Below, piece by piece: positions 54,770 to 62,784 of a DNA stretch of 62,784 nt. The notes beneath the pieces are model-generated. The model searched no databases and was not told where the DNA came from. It was given only the letters and a program-made list of their open reading frames with translations. Position 1 is the stretch's first letter. Each line of letters opens with the position of its first letter. Source of the stretch: Candidatus Gastranaerophilales bacterium (GTDB taxonomy: Bacteria > Cyanobacteriota > Vampirovibrionia > Gastranaerophilales > Gastranaerophilaceae); the NCBI GenBank assembly GCA_944325065.1, contig CALUYS010000010.1, forward strand, positions 1 to 62,784. Reading direction: 5' to 3'. A program made the position numbers and the translations under genes.

Positions 54770-55786
54770 ATGACAATAACTTTGCTTATATTAATAGCAG
54801 TTATAATAATCGCTTTAATTTTTGAATATATAAACGGTTTTCACGATTGTGCAAATGCAATAGCTACTGTAGTTTCAACAAAAGTACTTTCCCCAAAACA
54901 AGCTGTTTTCTTTGCTGCAGTATTAGAATTTATAGGTGCATTAACAGGCACACACGTTGCAAAAACAATAGGTAATGGAATTGTGGATGGTGAAATGATT
55001 ACTTTATCCGTAATATTCTGTGCTTTGCTGGCAGCTGTTATATGGAATTTATTCACTTGGTTTCTAGGCTTACCTTCAAGTTCATCACACGCATTAATCG
55101 GTGGTTTACTTGGTGCTGCTATTGTTAAAGCAGGTGTAAGCGTAGTTCATATTGCAACATTAATGGAAAAAGTAATTATTCCTATGTTTACATCACCTAT
55201 TATTGGTTTTGTAGCAGGATTTTTATTCATGCTCGGATTAATTTGGATATTTTATAGAGCTAATCCACAAATTGTTAATAAAAAATTTCGCAAGCTACAA
55301 CTTATTTCTTCAGGGTTAATGGCAATAAGCCACGGTTCAAATGATGCACAAAAAACAATGGGGATAATCACACTTGCTCTTCTGTCTGGAGGTGTATTAT
55401 CTAAAGCTCCAAATGGTGAATTTGAAATACCTATTTATGTAATCATTATTTGTGCAATAACAATGGCAGCAGGAACTATGAACGGTGGTTGGAAAATTAT
55501 TAAAACTATGGGACATAAAATTATAAAACTAAAGCCAATACACGGATTCGCAGCTGAAACCTCAGCAGCCTCAATTATTTTAATAGCTTCACATTTTGGT
55601 ATACCGCTTTCAACAACCCATGTTATTTCAACTTCAATTATGGGAGTAGGCTCAACATTACATGCAAATAGTGTTAAATGGAGAATAGTTGGAAATATCG
55701 TAACAGCTTGGGTGCTAACAATTCCAGCTTGTATGTTTATTTCTGCTTGTGTTTATTATATAATAAGTTTGTGCTCCATAGAGTAA
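54770..55786 (+). CDS. pit: Low-affinity phosphate transporter Pit
   Basis: The two inverted family repeats are clear: EYINGFHDCANAIATVVST near the N-terminus and MAISHGSNDAQKTMGI in the second half, with GLPSSSSHALIGGLLG and STTHVISTSIMGVGS. Pit moves metal-phosphate with protons. The ATG at 54770 has AAAGGAG upstream and is preferred over the GTG six codons earlier. It has 338 residues, about ten membrane segments. Confidence 0.94.
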   Translation: MTITLLILIAVIIIALIFEYINGFHDCANAIATVVSTKVLSPKQAVFFAAVLEFIGALTGTHVAKTIGNGIVDGEMITLSVIFCALLAAVIWNLFTWFLGLPSSSSHALIGGLLGAAIVKAGVSVVHIATLMEKVIIPMFTSPIIGFVAGFLFMLGLIWIFYRANPQIVNKKFRKLQLISSGLMAISHGSNDAQKTMGIITLALLSGGVLSKAPNGEFEIPIYVIIICAITMAAGTMNGGWKIIKTMGHKIIKLKPIHGFAAETSAASIILIASHFGIPLSTTHVISTSIMGVGSTLHANSVKWRIVGNIVTAWVLTIPACMFISACVYYIISLCSIE

Positions 55787-55809
55787 AAACCATAATTTAA
55801 ATTGTATTA

Positions 55810-55833
55810 GGGGGATAAAATCCCCCCTTTTTT
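55810..55833 (+). terminator. Rho-independent terminator of the phosphate uptake operon
   Basis: GGGGGAT-AAA-ATCCCCC followed by six T, 24 bp after the pit stop. Confidence 0.9.
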
Positions 55834-55849
55834 ATTTATATATAATTTA

Positions 55850-56515
55850 TTATAAAAATGAATTCACTGTTGATAATCCCGGTACAAAACTTCCTGCAGC
55901 TTTTATTATAAGATTTGCATAGTCATTAAAACCATTATTAGAACTTGTTGTATTATTATAAACTTGAGTGCTATTTCTACTTGCATTTATTGTGTTTAAC
56001 ATGTTGTTATTAATGCTATTTTGAAGATTGCTTAAATAATTAAGATAGTTATATCGATTGCTTAATTCATTATTAATTAAACTTGATTGTTTACTTTGAA
56101 GATTTGTAGCTAGTTCGCTTATTGCATCAGCACGTTTGGATTCAATGCTATTTAAATTATCCATAAATACCGAATTATCAAGATTGCCAAATCGTGAAGC
56201 TATATTTTCCTGAAGTTCTTGAAGCATTGGGGTATATGTTTCATTAATATCATTAATCCCTTGAAGTTTATAAGCATTAAGTTCTTTATAAATGTTATCC
56301 ATTGTTTTTGGTGAAAATACATTTATATTATCTAAATTGTTAAGAATCTGCGATTGTGTATAATTTAAAGTTTGTTCCTCTAGCGGCGACATGTTATAGT
56401 TTGTAACAAGTTGTCCATTTTGATAATTTGTGTTGGCTTTTGATTGCCCGTTTATTGAAATATTCCCCCCGATAACCTGAGGAGTTGAAGAAGAAGATTT
56501 TGAAAATTTTCCCAT
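55850..56515 (-). CDS. Unknown helical Asn/Ser-rich protein
   Basis: It has 221 residues. The N-terminus is Ser-rich (GKFSKSSSSTPQVIGGN), the middle (about 45-180) long amphipathic helices rich in Asn and Leu, and the C-terminus is mildly hydrophobic (YANLIIKAAGSFVPGL). There is no signal peptide or known motif. The composition recalls small phage virion or ejection proteins, but no phage gene is near, so this is only an impression. It is a single gene with AAGGAAC before the ATG. Confidence 0.6.
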   Translation of the reverse strand: MGKFSKSSSSTPQVIGGNISINGQSKANTNYQNGQLVTNYNMSPLEEQTLNYTQSQILNNLDNINVFSPKTMDNIYKELNAYKLQGINDINETYTPMLQELQENIASRFGNLDNSVFMDNLNSIESKRADAISELATNLQSKQSSLINNELSNRYNYLNYLSNLQNSINNNMLNTINASRNSTQVYNNTTSSNNGFNDYANLIIKAAGSFVPGLSTVNSFL

Positions 56516-56683
56516 AATAAATGTTCCTTTCTTAAATTTCTATTATCTTAACTTTTAAGTTTTGGAACAGATTTGAAATCAGATGCTATAATATATATTT
56601 TATCATTTTTTTCTTAAATAAACAATTTACTTTTTTTTAATTCGTGTATAATAAATATGTACAAGTAATTAAGGAGACAAAAC

Positions 56684-57022
56684 ATGTTAAAAAAAGTTTT
56701 ATCATCGTTATTTTTATTTGCATTTGTATTAGTTTTTTCAAATGTATCACAAGGAGCAATGGCGGCATCAAATACAAAAACAATAAAAACTCCATCATCA
56801 ATATTAAATGATTATGCAAAGAAAGTAGAAGAAAAAGAATCACAAATAACAAAAAAACAAGAAGAACAAGCAAAAGCAGCACAAAAAGCTAAAGAAGAAA
56901 GACAAAAGAAAATAGAGGAACAAAAAAAAGCCGCTCAAAAACGCCAACAAGAACGTCAACAAAACTTAAATAATATAAAAAATAATGTAAATAACTTGAA
57001 AAATTCGTTTAAATTAAAATAG
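56684..57022 (+). CDS. Exported charged coiled-coil protein
   Basis: The signal peptide is cleaved after about residue 28 (QGAMAAS). The mature 84 residues are a Lys/Glu/Gln helix (SQITKKQEEQAKAAQKAKEE) with an Asn-rich end. AAGGAG precedes the ATG, and TATAAT lies at 56647-56652. Function unknown. Confidence 0.7.
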   Translation: MLKKVLSSLFLFAFVLVFSNVSQGAMAASNTKTIKTPSSILNDYAKKVEEKESQITKKQEEQAKAAQKAKEERQKKIEEQKKAAQKRQQERQQNLNNIKNNVNNLKNSFKLK

Positions 57023-57029
57023 TAGTTTT

Positions 57030-57881
57030 TTATTTTAAAGTTTTTAACTTAAATTCAATCAACTTATTTAAAATATCACAAGGAAAAAGTTTTGAAATAA
57101 AAAAAACAAAATGAGAATCCAAACCAATGTTATATCTTGTTTTTGGGTTCTTATTTTTTATTATTTTGATAATTAATTTAGCAATATCAATAGCAAATAA
57201 ACCCTTAGTTTGATTTTTTTGAGCATTATTTTTTAAAATGTCAAGTTCATTTTGATAGGAATCCAAGACTGTTTTATTGTTTGTTTTCTTAAGATTATCA
57301 AAACAAGCTTTAATAGATTTTTGCCAAATTGGAGTTTGCACAACCCCAGGGTTAATTTCAACTATTTTTATATTTATATTATTTTTTAATTCGATATTTA
57401 AAGCATTTAATAATATTGATAGTGCCCGTTTTGAAGCACAATATGGTGCAATAAATGGGAAAATTCCTGTTTGAGCCATTGAATTAATGTTTATTATTTT
57501 TCCATTTTTATTTAAAATAGGCAAAAAAGTTTGAATTAAAAACAAAGGTCCAAATGTGTTAACTTCAAATTGGGATTTTATATCGTTAATATTTAATAAC
57601 TCCAAAGGACCAGCTGTTACAATTCCTGCTGAATTAATAATAACATCAAGTGTTTTAGTTTTTGATGTTATAAACTTAAAAGCTTTGAGAACACTTGTTC
57701 TGTTTGTTATATCTAAATAGACACCTTTAACATTTTTTGAAACACGCTCAACTAAAGCTTTATCTTCACGTTTTCGTATTGAAGCAAAAATAATATAATC
57801 ATCTGATTCTTTTGCTAACTCAACAACTGTTTGCCGACCAATGCCTGAAGAAGCACCTGTTACTAATATATATTTTTTCAT
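57030..57881 (-). CDS. Short-chain dehydrogenase/reductase
   Basis: The NAD(P) loop TGASSGIG is at residues 7-14; the catalytic Ser in NINSMAQ, and YCASK (Tyr and Lys), are near 138-157; NSAGI is present. It has 283 residues; the classical SDR fold has about 250, and the extra part is at the C-terminus. The substrate is unknown. Its ATG directly abuts the rpsO stop, so it is translationally coupled to S15, where pnp usually sits. Confidence 0.9.
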   Translation of the reverse strand: MKKYILVTGASSGIGRQTVVELAKESDDYIIFASIRKREDKALVERVSKNVKGVYLDITNRTSVLKAFKFITSKTKTLDVIINSAGIVTAGPLELLNINDIKSQFEVNTFGPLFLIQTFLPILNKNGKIININSMAQTGIFPFIAPYCASKRALSILLNALNIELKNNINIKIVEINPGVVQTPIWQKSIKACFDNLKKTNNKTVLDSYQNELDILKNNAQKNQTKGLFAIDIAKLIIKIIKNKNPKTRYNIGLDSHFVFFISKLFPCDILNKLIEFKLKTLK

Positions 57882-58151
57882 CTAACCACGAATTTTTAAA
57901 TCAGAGATCAATTGACGATATTGTTCAAGGTCTTTATTTTTTATATATGATAAAAATTGTTTACGCTTACCAACCATTTTTAAAAGACCACGACGTCCTT
58001 GAAAGTCTTTTTTATTGATTTTTAAATGTTCAGTAAGCTCAAGTATTTTTTGAGTTAATAATGCAACTTGAACACGTGCTGAACCAGAATCTTTTTCGTT
58101 TTTACCATATTTTTTAATAATTTCTTCTTTGTTTTTTAAATTAATTGACAT
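57882..58151 (-). CDS. rpsO: 30S ribosomal protein S15
   Basis: It has 89 residues with [21 protein letters not shown], then [24 protein letters not shown], the core of S15 that binds 16S rRNA. AGGAAAT precedes the ATG. Confidence 0.97.
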   Translation of the reverse strand: MSINLKNKEEIIKKYGKNEKDSGSARVQVALLTQKILELTEHLKINKKDFQGRRGLLKMVGKRKQFLSYIKNKDLEQYRQLISDLKIRG

Positions 58152-58271
58152 TTATATTTCCTTTTATTCTTGGATTATAAACTTATATTATCAATAAAAA
58201 AAAACAAAATCAAGCAAACAAAAAATTTTAAAGCTATTTGTAAATTTTTGTAACAGTATATACAAAAGATA

Positions 58272-58299
58272 TAAAGTTTTTATATTATATATCCGTTAT
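58272..58299 (+). promoter_or_regulatory. Possible sigma-28 promoter of flagellin
   Basis: TAAAGTTT at 58272-58279 and TCCGTTAT at 58292-58299 resemble the flagellar consensus TAAAGTTT-N11-GCCGATAA with one extra spacer base and three mismatches. Confidence 0.5.
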
Positions 58300-58343
58300 A
58301 TATCATATATATGTAATAAAGATATGTGAATGGGTACAAAAAT

Positions 58344-59144
58344 ATGGCTTTAACTTTTAACACAGATGTCGGTACAAAAATATTATCAAATCATTTAAGT
58401 AAAATTACCAAAGATATTGAATTAAATACATATAGATTAACAACAGGGAAAAAAATAAATAGCATATCTGATGACCCTGCTGGGTATTTTATGATTGAAA
58501 GGTTTAATAGACAAATCTCATCAAGTGAAATAGGGCTTGAAAATGTACAAGTTGCACAATCTGAATTAACATATCGTGAAGAAACTTTAACATCAATAAA
58601 TGCTTCTTTACAAAGTGCTTTGGATGCTTTAAAAGGCTATTCTTCTGCAACAGATGCTAATGCAAAAGCTTCTATACTTGCAAATGCAAATGCAGCTATA
58701 AAAAGTGCTGAGCAATTAAAGTCAAGTGCTAATTTTAATGGTAAAGAATTATATCCTGCCACTGCTAATGACATAAAAATTAGCTTAGGTGAAGAATCAA
58801 GTATAACCATTGATGCAGATATTTTAGGTGTAACTGTTCAACAAACAGAAGTAACAGAAACTAATATAGCTGATATTACCGCTGCGCTTAATGATGCTAT
58901 TTTGAAAAACACAAAAAATATATCATCTATCGGTGCTTATTCAAGTATGCTATCATCGGCTGCTGACAATCTTACAAACAAAATTGAAGCTTATTCACAA
59001 ACAGTTGAAACACTATCATCCGTTGATATAGCAAGTGAAACAGCAAAGCTAACACAAAATCAAATTCTACAACAAGTCACAGCAGCTTTATTATCTCAAC
59101 AATCAAGTAGTGCTTATCTTGCTTTATCTCTTATTACAGGGTAA
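58344..59144 (+). CDS. Flagellin
   Basis: The N-terminal D0/D1 region includes HLSKITKDIELNTYRLTTGK, INSISDDPAGYFMIERF; the C-terminal D0 helix ends SQQSSSAYLALSLITG. The middle domain is short, giving 266 aa (E. coli FliC has 498). I use the ATG at 58344 (MALTFNTDVG), which fits flagellin N-termini; a GTG six codons upstream is possible. The gene is alone, behind a possible sigma-28 promoter, and is 23 kb from the motor operon. Confidence 0.92.
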   Translation: MALTFNTDVGTKILSNHLSKITKDIELNTYRLTTGKKINSISDDPAGYFMIERFNRQISSSEIGLENVQVAQSELTYREETLTSINASLQSALDALKGYSSATDANAKASILANANAAIKSAEQLKSSANFNGKELYPATANDIKISLGEESSITIDADILGVTVQQTEVTETNIADITAALNDAILKNTKNISSIGAYSSMLSSAADNLTNKIEAYSQTVETLSSVDIASETAKLTQNQILQQVTAALLSQQSSSAYLALSLITG

Positions 59145-59213
59145 GTTTTATTTATAATTTTTATTAATCATTTGTGGGATTAAATTTTTAAAAAAAGGCT
59201 CAATAATTGCTAT

Positions 59214-60584
59214 ATGAAAAAAGTCGTAATTATTGGCGGGGGTGCCGCTGGTCCAAAAACTGCTGCAAAATTAAGCCGCTTAGATAAAAATATTGAAATA
59301 GAATTATATACACAGGAAAATATGGTGTCATATAGTGCTTGTGGCTTACCATTTTATATTGAAGGATTAATTACAGATATAAATAACCTTATTATAAGGA
59401 CACCTGAAGAATTTCAAAAACAAGGAGTCAAAATTTTTTTAAACTCAAAATGTACAAAAATTAATCCTCAAGAAAAAAATGTTGAGATTTTAAATTTGCA
59501 GACCAATGAAAAAAAACTTGTATCTTATGACAATCTTGTTATCGCAACAGGTGCAAGACCGTTTATTCCTCCTATTGCTAATATTGGTTTAAATAATATA
59601 TTTTCTTTAAAAACATTAAATGACGGCATAAAAATACGCGATAAAATGCGAAAATCCAAAAATGCCTTGATTATTGGTGGAGGAAATATAAGTATTGAAC
59701 TTTTATGGGCATTTACTAAAAATGATATTAAAACGCAAGTTATTGAACGTTCAACCCATATGCTTAATATGCTTGATGATGAAATGGGCGAACTTGTTGA
59801 ACATTATATTTTAGGTAATTTTGGTAATATAATAAAAATTCACACAAATCAAGAAGCTTCTGAATTTATTGGTGATAATAATAATAATGTTATAGCTTGT
59901 AAACTTAATAATGGTGATGTTATTGAAACAGATTTTGTTATTATTGCATCGGGTATTGTACCAAATAGTGAAATATTTAAAGAAGCTGGTGGTATTTTAT
60001 CCATTAGAGATACAATAAAAGTGGATACATATATGCAAACAAACTTAAAAGATATATATGCTTGTGGTGATGTTGTCGCTAATTATAATATTGTATCACA
60101 TAAACCTGCTTGGATACCTCTTGCTTCAACTGCTAATAAAGAAGGACGCATTGTTGCTCTAAATATTAATGGTATGAAAGAAGCATTTCATGGTGTTTTA
60201 TCATCTGTTGTCACAAAATTTCATAATTTAACTATTGCATCTTGTGGACTATCTGAACGTGACGCAAAACAAAATGGTTTTACACCTATTTCAGCTATGG
60301 TCACAAAAAAAGATAAAGCTGGTTATATGCCTGATGCTCAGGAAATAACCTTAAAGCTTGTTGCTGATTATTATTCTCAAAAAATACTTGGTGCTCAAGC
60401 AATTGGACCAGGTGACGTTCATAAACGAATGGGTACAGTTGTTGCTTGTATTATGTCAGATTTTAAAGTCGACGACTTGCTTAATCTTGATTTACCATAT
60501 GCCCCTCCTTATTCACCCACAATTGACCCACTTTTAACAGTTGCACAGATTATTGGGCAAAAAATATTTAACTTGAATAAATAA
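59214..60584 (+). CDS. CoA-disulfide reductase/NADH oxidase-like flavoprotein
   Basis: FAD-binding GGGAAG (8-13), the single redox cysteine Cys43 in SYSACGLPFYIEG, the NAD-binding IIGGGNISIEL, and the second FAD motif TNLKDIYACGDV mark the CoADR/Nox/persulfide reductase group. Members use a single cysteine with CoA or a sulfenic acid. It is 456 aa long. Substrate (CoA disulfide, O2 or persulfide) cannot be told. It is consistent with oxygen defence in an anaerobe. Confidence 0.9.
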   Translation: MKKVVIIGGGAAGPKTAAKLSRLDKNIEIELYTQENMVSYSACGLPFYIEGLITDINNLIIRTPEEFQKQGVKIFLNSKCTKINPQEKNVEILNLQTNEKKLVSYDNLVIATGARPFIPPIANIGLNNIFSLKTLNDGIKIRDKMRKSKNALIIGGGNISIELLWAFTKNDIKTQVIERSTHMLNMLDDEMGELVEHYILGNFGNIIKIHTNQEASEFIGDNNNNVIACKLNNGDVIETDFVIIASGIVPNSEIFKEAGGILSIRDTIKVDTYMQTNLKDIYACGDVVANYNIVSHKPAWIPLASTANKEGRIVALNINGMKEAFHGVLSSVVTKFHNLTIASCGLSERDAKQNGFTPISAMVTKKDKAGYMPDAQEITLKLVADYYSQKILGAQAIGPGDVHKRMGTVVACIMSDFKVDDLLNLDLPYAPPYSPTIDPLLTVAQIIGQKIFNLNK

Positions 60585-60590
60585 TTTCTT

Positions 60591-61772
60591 TTACACCACT
60601 AAAACTTCTTGAGATTGATTTTTTTTAACATTATTATTCTCATTATAAGAGTTTAATGTTGGCTTTTTATACGTTTCATTTGTAGCTTTAAATGCTTCTT
60701 TAAATCGCTTACCATAATCTATTAAAGGATCCACTATTTTTTTAACAAGCACATCTTCTCCAAACTTATCTAGCAAAGGACCCACAGCAAATAAAGTGGT
60801 AAATCCAGCAACAACTGCAATAAGTAAAGGGCCGCCTTTCAAAGATTTCATATTTATATCATCTCGTGCCATATCTGCAATGGCAAGTCTTTTAGCTCGT
60901 TCTGTTCCAATTGAAGGATCTTTCCCATATTTTTGTATTTTGTTAAAAAACTTCGTAGCTTTATATTTACTTATTCTTTTCCCATTTTTTTCCATACTAT
61001 CCATAATACCTTTAACAGAACCCACATCACAACTATCAAGTGATTTCATAATGTCATACATCTCATCAAACTGTTTTCTTGCAAAATTTGCCAAATTTTT
61101 ATATGAAGCATCTTTTGGATCAATTTTCCCACAATATTTAAATTCCATTTTATCGCTTAATGCTTCATTAAAAAGACTTTTAAATTTTTTCCAATATCTT
61201 TTTATCGTACTACTTGAAGATTGTTTTGAATCATGATAATTTTTAATTTTGTCAAACATATATTTACTTGTATTATCAAAAGCGACATCTTTATTTTTTG
61301 TTAAATCCAATTTTAAAGCGTTTTCTTTTAAAAAAACACTAATTTCATTTTTTGCACGAGCATCAATTTTATCACCAAAAAGTTTATTGGCACTACAAGC
61401 AAGGTTTTGACCAGCATGGATGAATAATGTCGGTGCAACAACACTTGCAAAACCTTGAAAAATAGCTTCTTTAGCTAAACAAGCTGTTGATGTTTCTTGA
61501 TAATCATTATGGTTACCTCGCAAGTACTTATCATAACAATCAGCACCTATATATAATAATGCAGGAAAATAAGTCATTAATGCCGCACTATGACCAATTA
61601 AAGGCTCTAGTGCAGCACCAACTTCATTTGTATATGCCAATGCTCGAAGTGGCATTTTTAAAAATATATCATCGTCAATTTGATTCTTTTCTTTTTTAAC
61701 TTCTTGATTTAAATTTTGCTGTGGTGGTTTCGTGCTATGTATAATTTTTTCTTTTATTATGTTTATACTCAT
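60591..61772 (-). CDS. Membrane protein of unknown function
   Basis: It has 393 residues, with hydrophobic stretches near 45-75 (VGAALEPLIGHSAALMTYFP), 100-125 and 322-345 (GGPLLIAVVAGFTTLFAVG), and long charged helices between. The Asn/Lys-rich tails and composition resemble the C-terminal part of the GlgA-like protein in general style, but I cannot show homology. GGGATG precedes the ATG. It may be lineage-specific. Confidence 0.65.
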   Translation of the reverse strand: MSINIIKEKIIHSTKPPQQNLNQEVKKEKNQIDDDIFLKMPLRALAYTNEVGAALEPLIGHSAALMTYFPALLYIGADCYDKYLRGNHNDYQETSTACLAKEAIFQGFASVVAPTLFIHAGQNLACSANKLFGDKIDARAKNEISVFLKENALKLDLTKNKDVAFDNTSKYMFDKIKNYHDSKQSSSSTIKRYWKKFKSLFNEALSDKMEFKYCGKIDPKDASYKNLANFARKQFDEMYDIMKSLDSCDVGSVKGIMDSMEKNGKRISKYKATKFFNKIQKYGKDPSIGTERAKRLAIADMARDDINMKSLKGGPLLIAVVAGFTTLFAVGPLLDKFGEDVLVKKIVDPLIDYGKRFKEAFKATNETYKKPTLNSYNENNNVKKNQSQEVLVV

Positions 61773-61987
61773 AATTCATCCCGATTAAAAAATCTATCTA
61801 TAACTAAAATATTCGTAAATAAAATTTTTTGCTACTTTGCGATAATTATATTTATAAATCTTTACAATTTCTTTTATTTTCACTATTTCACAAAACAATA
61901 TTTACTCAAAATTTATACTAGCTTTAAATTGATTTATAAAATCAAGATTTAATTTTGTAATATAATCCTTTCTATTTTTTTAAATCT
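61773..61987. other. AT-rich spacer after the repeat protein
   Basis: No gene, RNA or strong hairpin is visible. Confidence 0.5.
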
Positions 61988-62095
61988 CTAGACATACAAT
62001 CCATATTGCTGTCTTATTATCTCAAGCCTTTCTGCATAATCTTGCTTGTCTTTAAAAATATTATTTATATCTTTTAAACCACCTACACTTAAATT

Positions 62096-62784
62096 TTATA
62101 GTTCCATTTCATCAAGATCTATTAAATCTTGTTCTATTACATTACGTTGATTTAAATAAGCAGCGTTTAATGCTTCAAGCTTATCTTTATCATGTGGACT
62201 TTCTACAAATATCTTATTTATAACTTCTAATTCAAGTATATTTAATCTAAATAACTTCTTCTCATTAGTTATAAATTGATCTAAATAAGCATCGTTTAAT
62301 GTTTTAAGCTTATCTTCATCATGTGGACTTTCTACCAACATCTCATTTATATCTTTTAACTCCAATGACGACAATTCTGATAACTTCTTACTATTATTTA
62401 TAAATTGTTCTAAATATTTGTCATTTAAGTTTTTAAGCTTTTCTGTATACTCTTGCTTGGCTATAAATATATTATTTATATCTTTTAAATCATTCAAAAA
62501 TAATCTTGATAAATTCTCCGCATTCTTTACAAATTGATCTAAATACTTGTTATTTATTGTTTTAGCCTTTTCTTTATAATCTGGACTTTCTACAAATATC
62601 TCATTTATATATTTTAACTCAAATGACGATAATTCTGATAATATCTCATCATTTAAAAATTGATTTAAATACTTGTTGTTTATTGTTTTAACCTTTTCTT
62701 TATAATCTGGACTTTCTACAAATATATTATTTATACCTTTTAACTCAAATGACGATAATTCTGATAATATCTCATCATTTAAAA
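62096..62784 (-). CDS. Repeat protein of 43-residue units, 5' end outside the window, with early stop
   Basis: The minus-strand frame is open to the window edge, so the start lies beyond it (a TTG at 62497 is internal). It consists of 42-43-residue units with the pattern LSELSSFELKxINEIFVESP, then a Lys-rich turn and NNKYLDQF. The two most upstream visible units are nearly identical over 126 bp. The TAA at 62096-62098 is followed in the same frame by 35 more codons (NLSVGGLKDINNIFKDKQDY and on) that are clearly another unit, ending at a TAG at 61988-61990. The gene therefore looks C-terminally truncated by a point mutation. Function unknown; it may be a surface or scaffold repeat protein. Confidence 0.75.
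   Translation of the reverse strand, partial: LNDEILSELSSFELKGINNIFVESPDYKEKVKTINNKYLNQFLNDEILSELSSFELKYINEIFVESPDYKEKAKTINNKYLDQFVKNAENLSRLFLNDLKDINNIFIAKQEYTEKLKNLNDKYLEQFINNSKKLSELSSLELKDINEMLVESPHDEDKLKTLNDAYLDQFITNEKKLFRLNILELEVINKIFVESPHDKDKLEALNAAYLNQRNVIEQDLIDLDEMEL

Noticed and set aside
60796-61236. 146-codon plus-strand frame
   Set aside because: Antisense to the 393-aa membrane protein gene, with no ribosome-binding site and no domain.
61716-61952. 78-codon plus-strand frame
   Set aside because: Low-complexity Phe/Tyr/Ile content, no ribosome-binding site, partly antisense to the membrane protein gene.

Overview
The window is a very AT-rich, gene-dense bacterial chromosome segment. 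I infer a non-photosynthetic relative of the cyanobacteria, most likely a flagellated gut lineage of the Melainabacteria (Gastranaerophilales type). The clues are an F-type ATP synthase operon in the cyanobacterial order a-c-b'-b-delta-alpha-gamma with two different b subunits; a flagellar operon with flagellin; anaerobe markers (HydG for [FeFe]-hydrogenase, PerR with rubredoxin and flavodiiron protein); and a glutathione synthetase homologue. No taxonomic search was possible, so this assignment is inference.

Layout. 1-2499: 3' part of a long repeat and coiled-coil protein. 2646-11085: GH38 alpha-mannosidase, MgtC-like and TPR membrane proteins, a PlsC acyltransferase, a small HTH protein, a GHL10 glycosidase-like exported protein and a sigma factor. 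11190-14405: a giant GlgA-like glycogen/starch synthase, followed by a strong terminator and 1.5 kb without convincing genes. 15945-19385: an FtsL-like protein, RsmH, an exported protein and GshB. 19736-21532: a PerR-rubredoxin-flavodiiron operon with a visible PerR operator over its promoter. 21901-24626: the tail of the spc ribosomal operon (rpsE-rpmD-rplO-secY), cut off from rplR. 24814-29272: a membrane protein, MiaA, a BioD-like protein with a degraded P-loop, an exported protein and a prepilin fused to a phage-type S74 chaperone domain.

29349-35360 is a flagellar operon on the minus strand: motA, motB, fliL, fliM, fliN, flhB and a FliA-like sigma factor. 35891-46326 holds a two-domain AbrB-like protein, a flippase, Apt, RsfS, the AmmeMemoRadiSam set (AmrS plus a fused AmrB-AmrA), a shrunken YjbQ-like protein, an AI-2E family transporter, a B12-type radical SAM protein, HydG and TspO. 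46712-47746 carries two serine tRNAs with a decayed gene and a palindromic repeat between them. 47791-53802 is the ATP synthase operon (no beta or epsilon). 54107-55786 is a DUF47/Pit phosphate uptake pair. The rest holds an SDR enzyme coupled to rpsO, flagellin behind a possible sigma-28 promoter, a CoA-disulfide reductase-like flavoprotein, a lineage-type membrane protein, and a second partial repeat protein with a stop codon inside its repeats.

The least ordinary signal is non-coding. A GC-richer family of about 280 bp (three copies, one internally deleted) sits inside the motA-motB, atpH-atpA and atpB-atpE junctions. A second short family of about 55-65 bp, able to form two small hairpins, sits between operon genes in the same orientation as the genes, upstream of atpE, motB and the ftsL-like gene. 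Neither family is explained by coding content.
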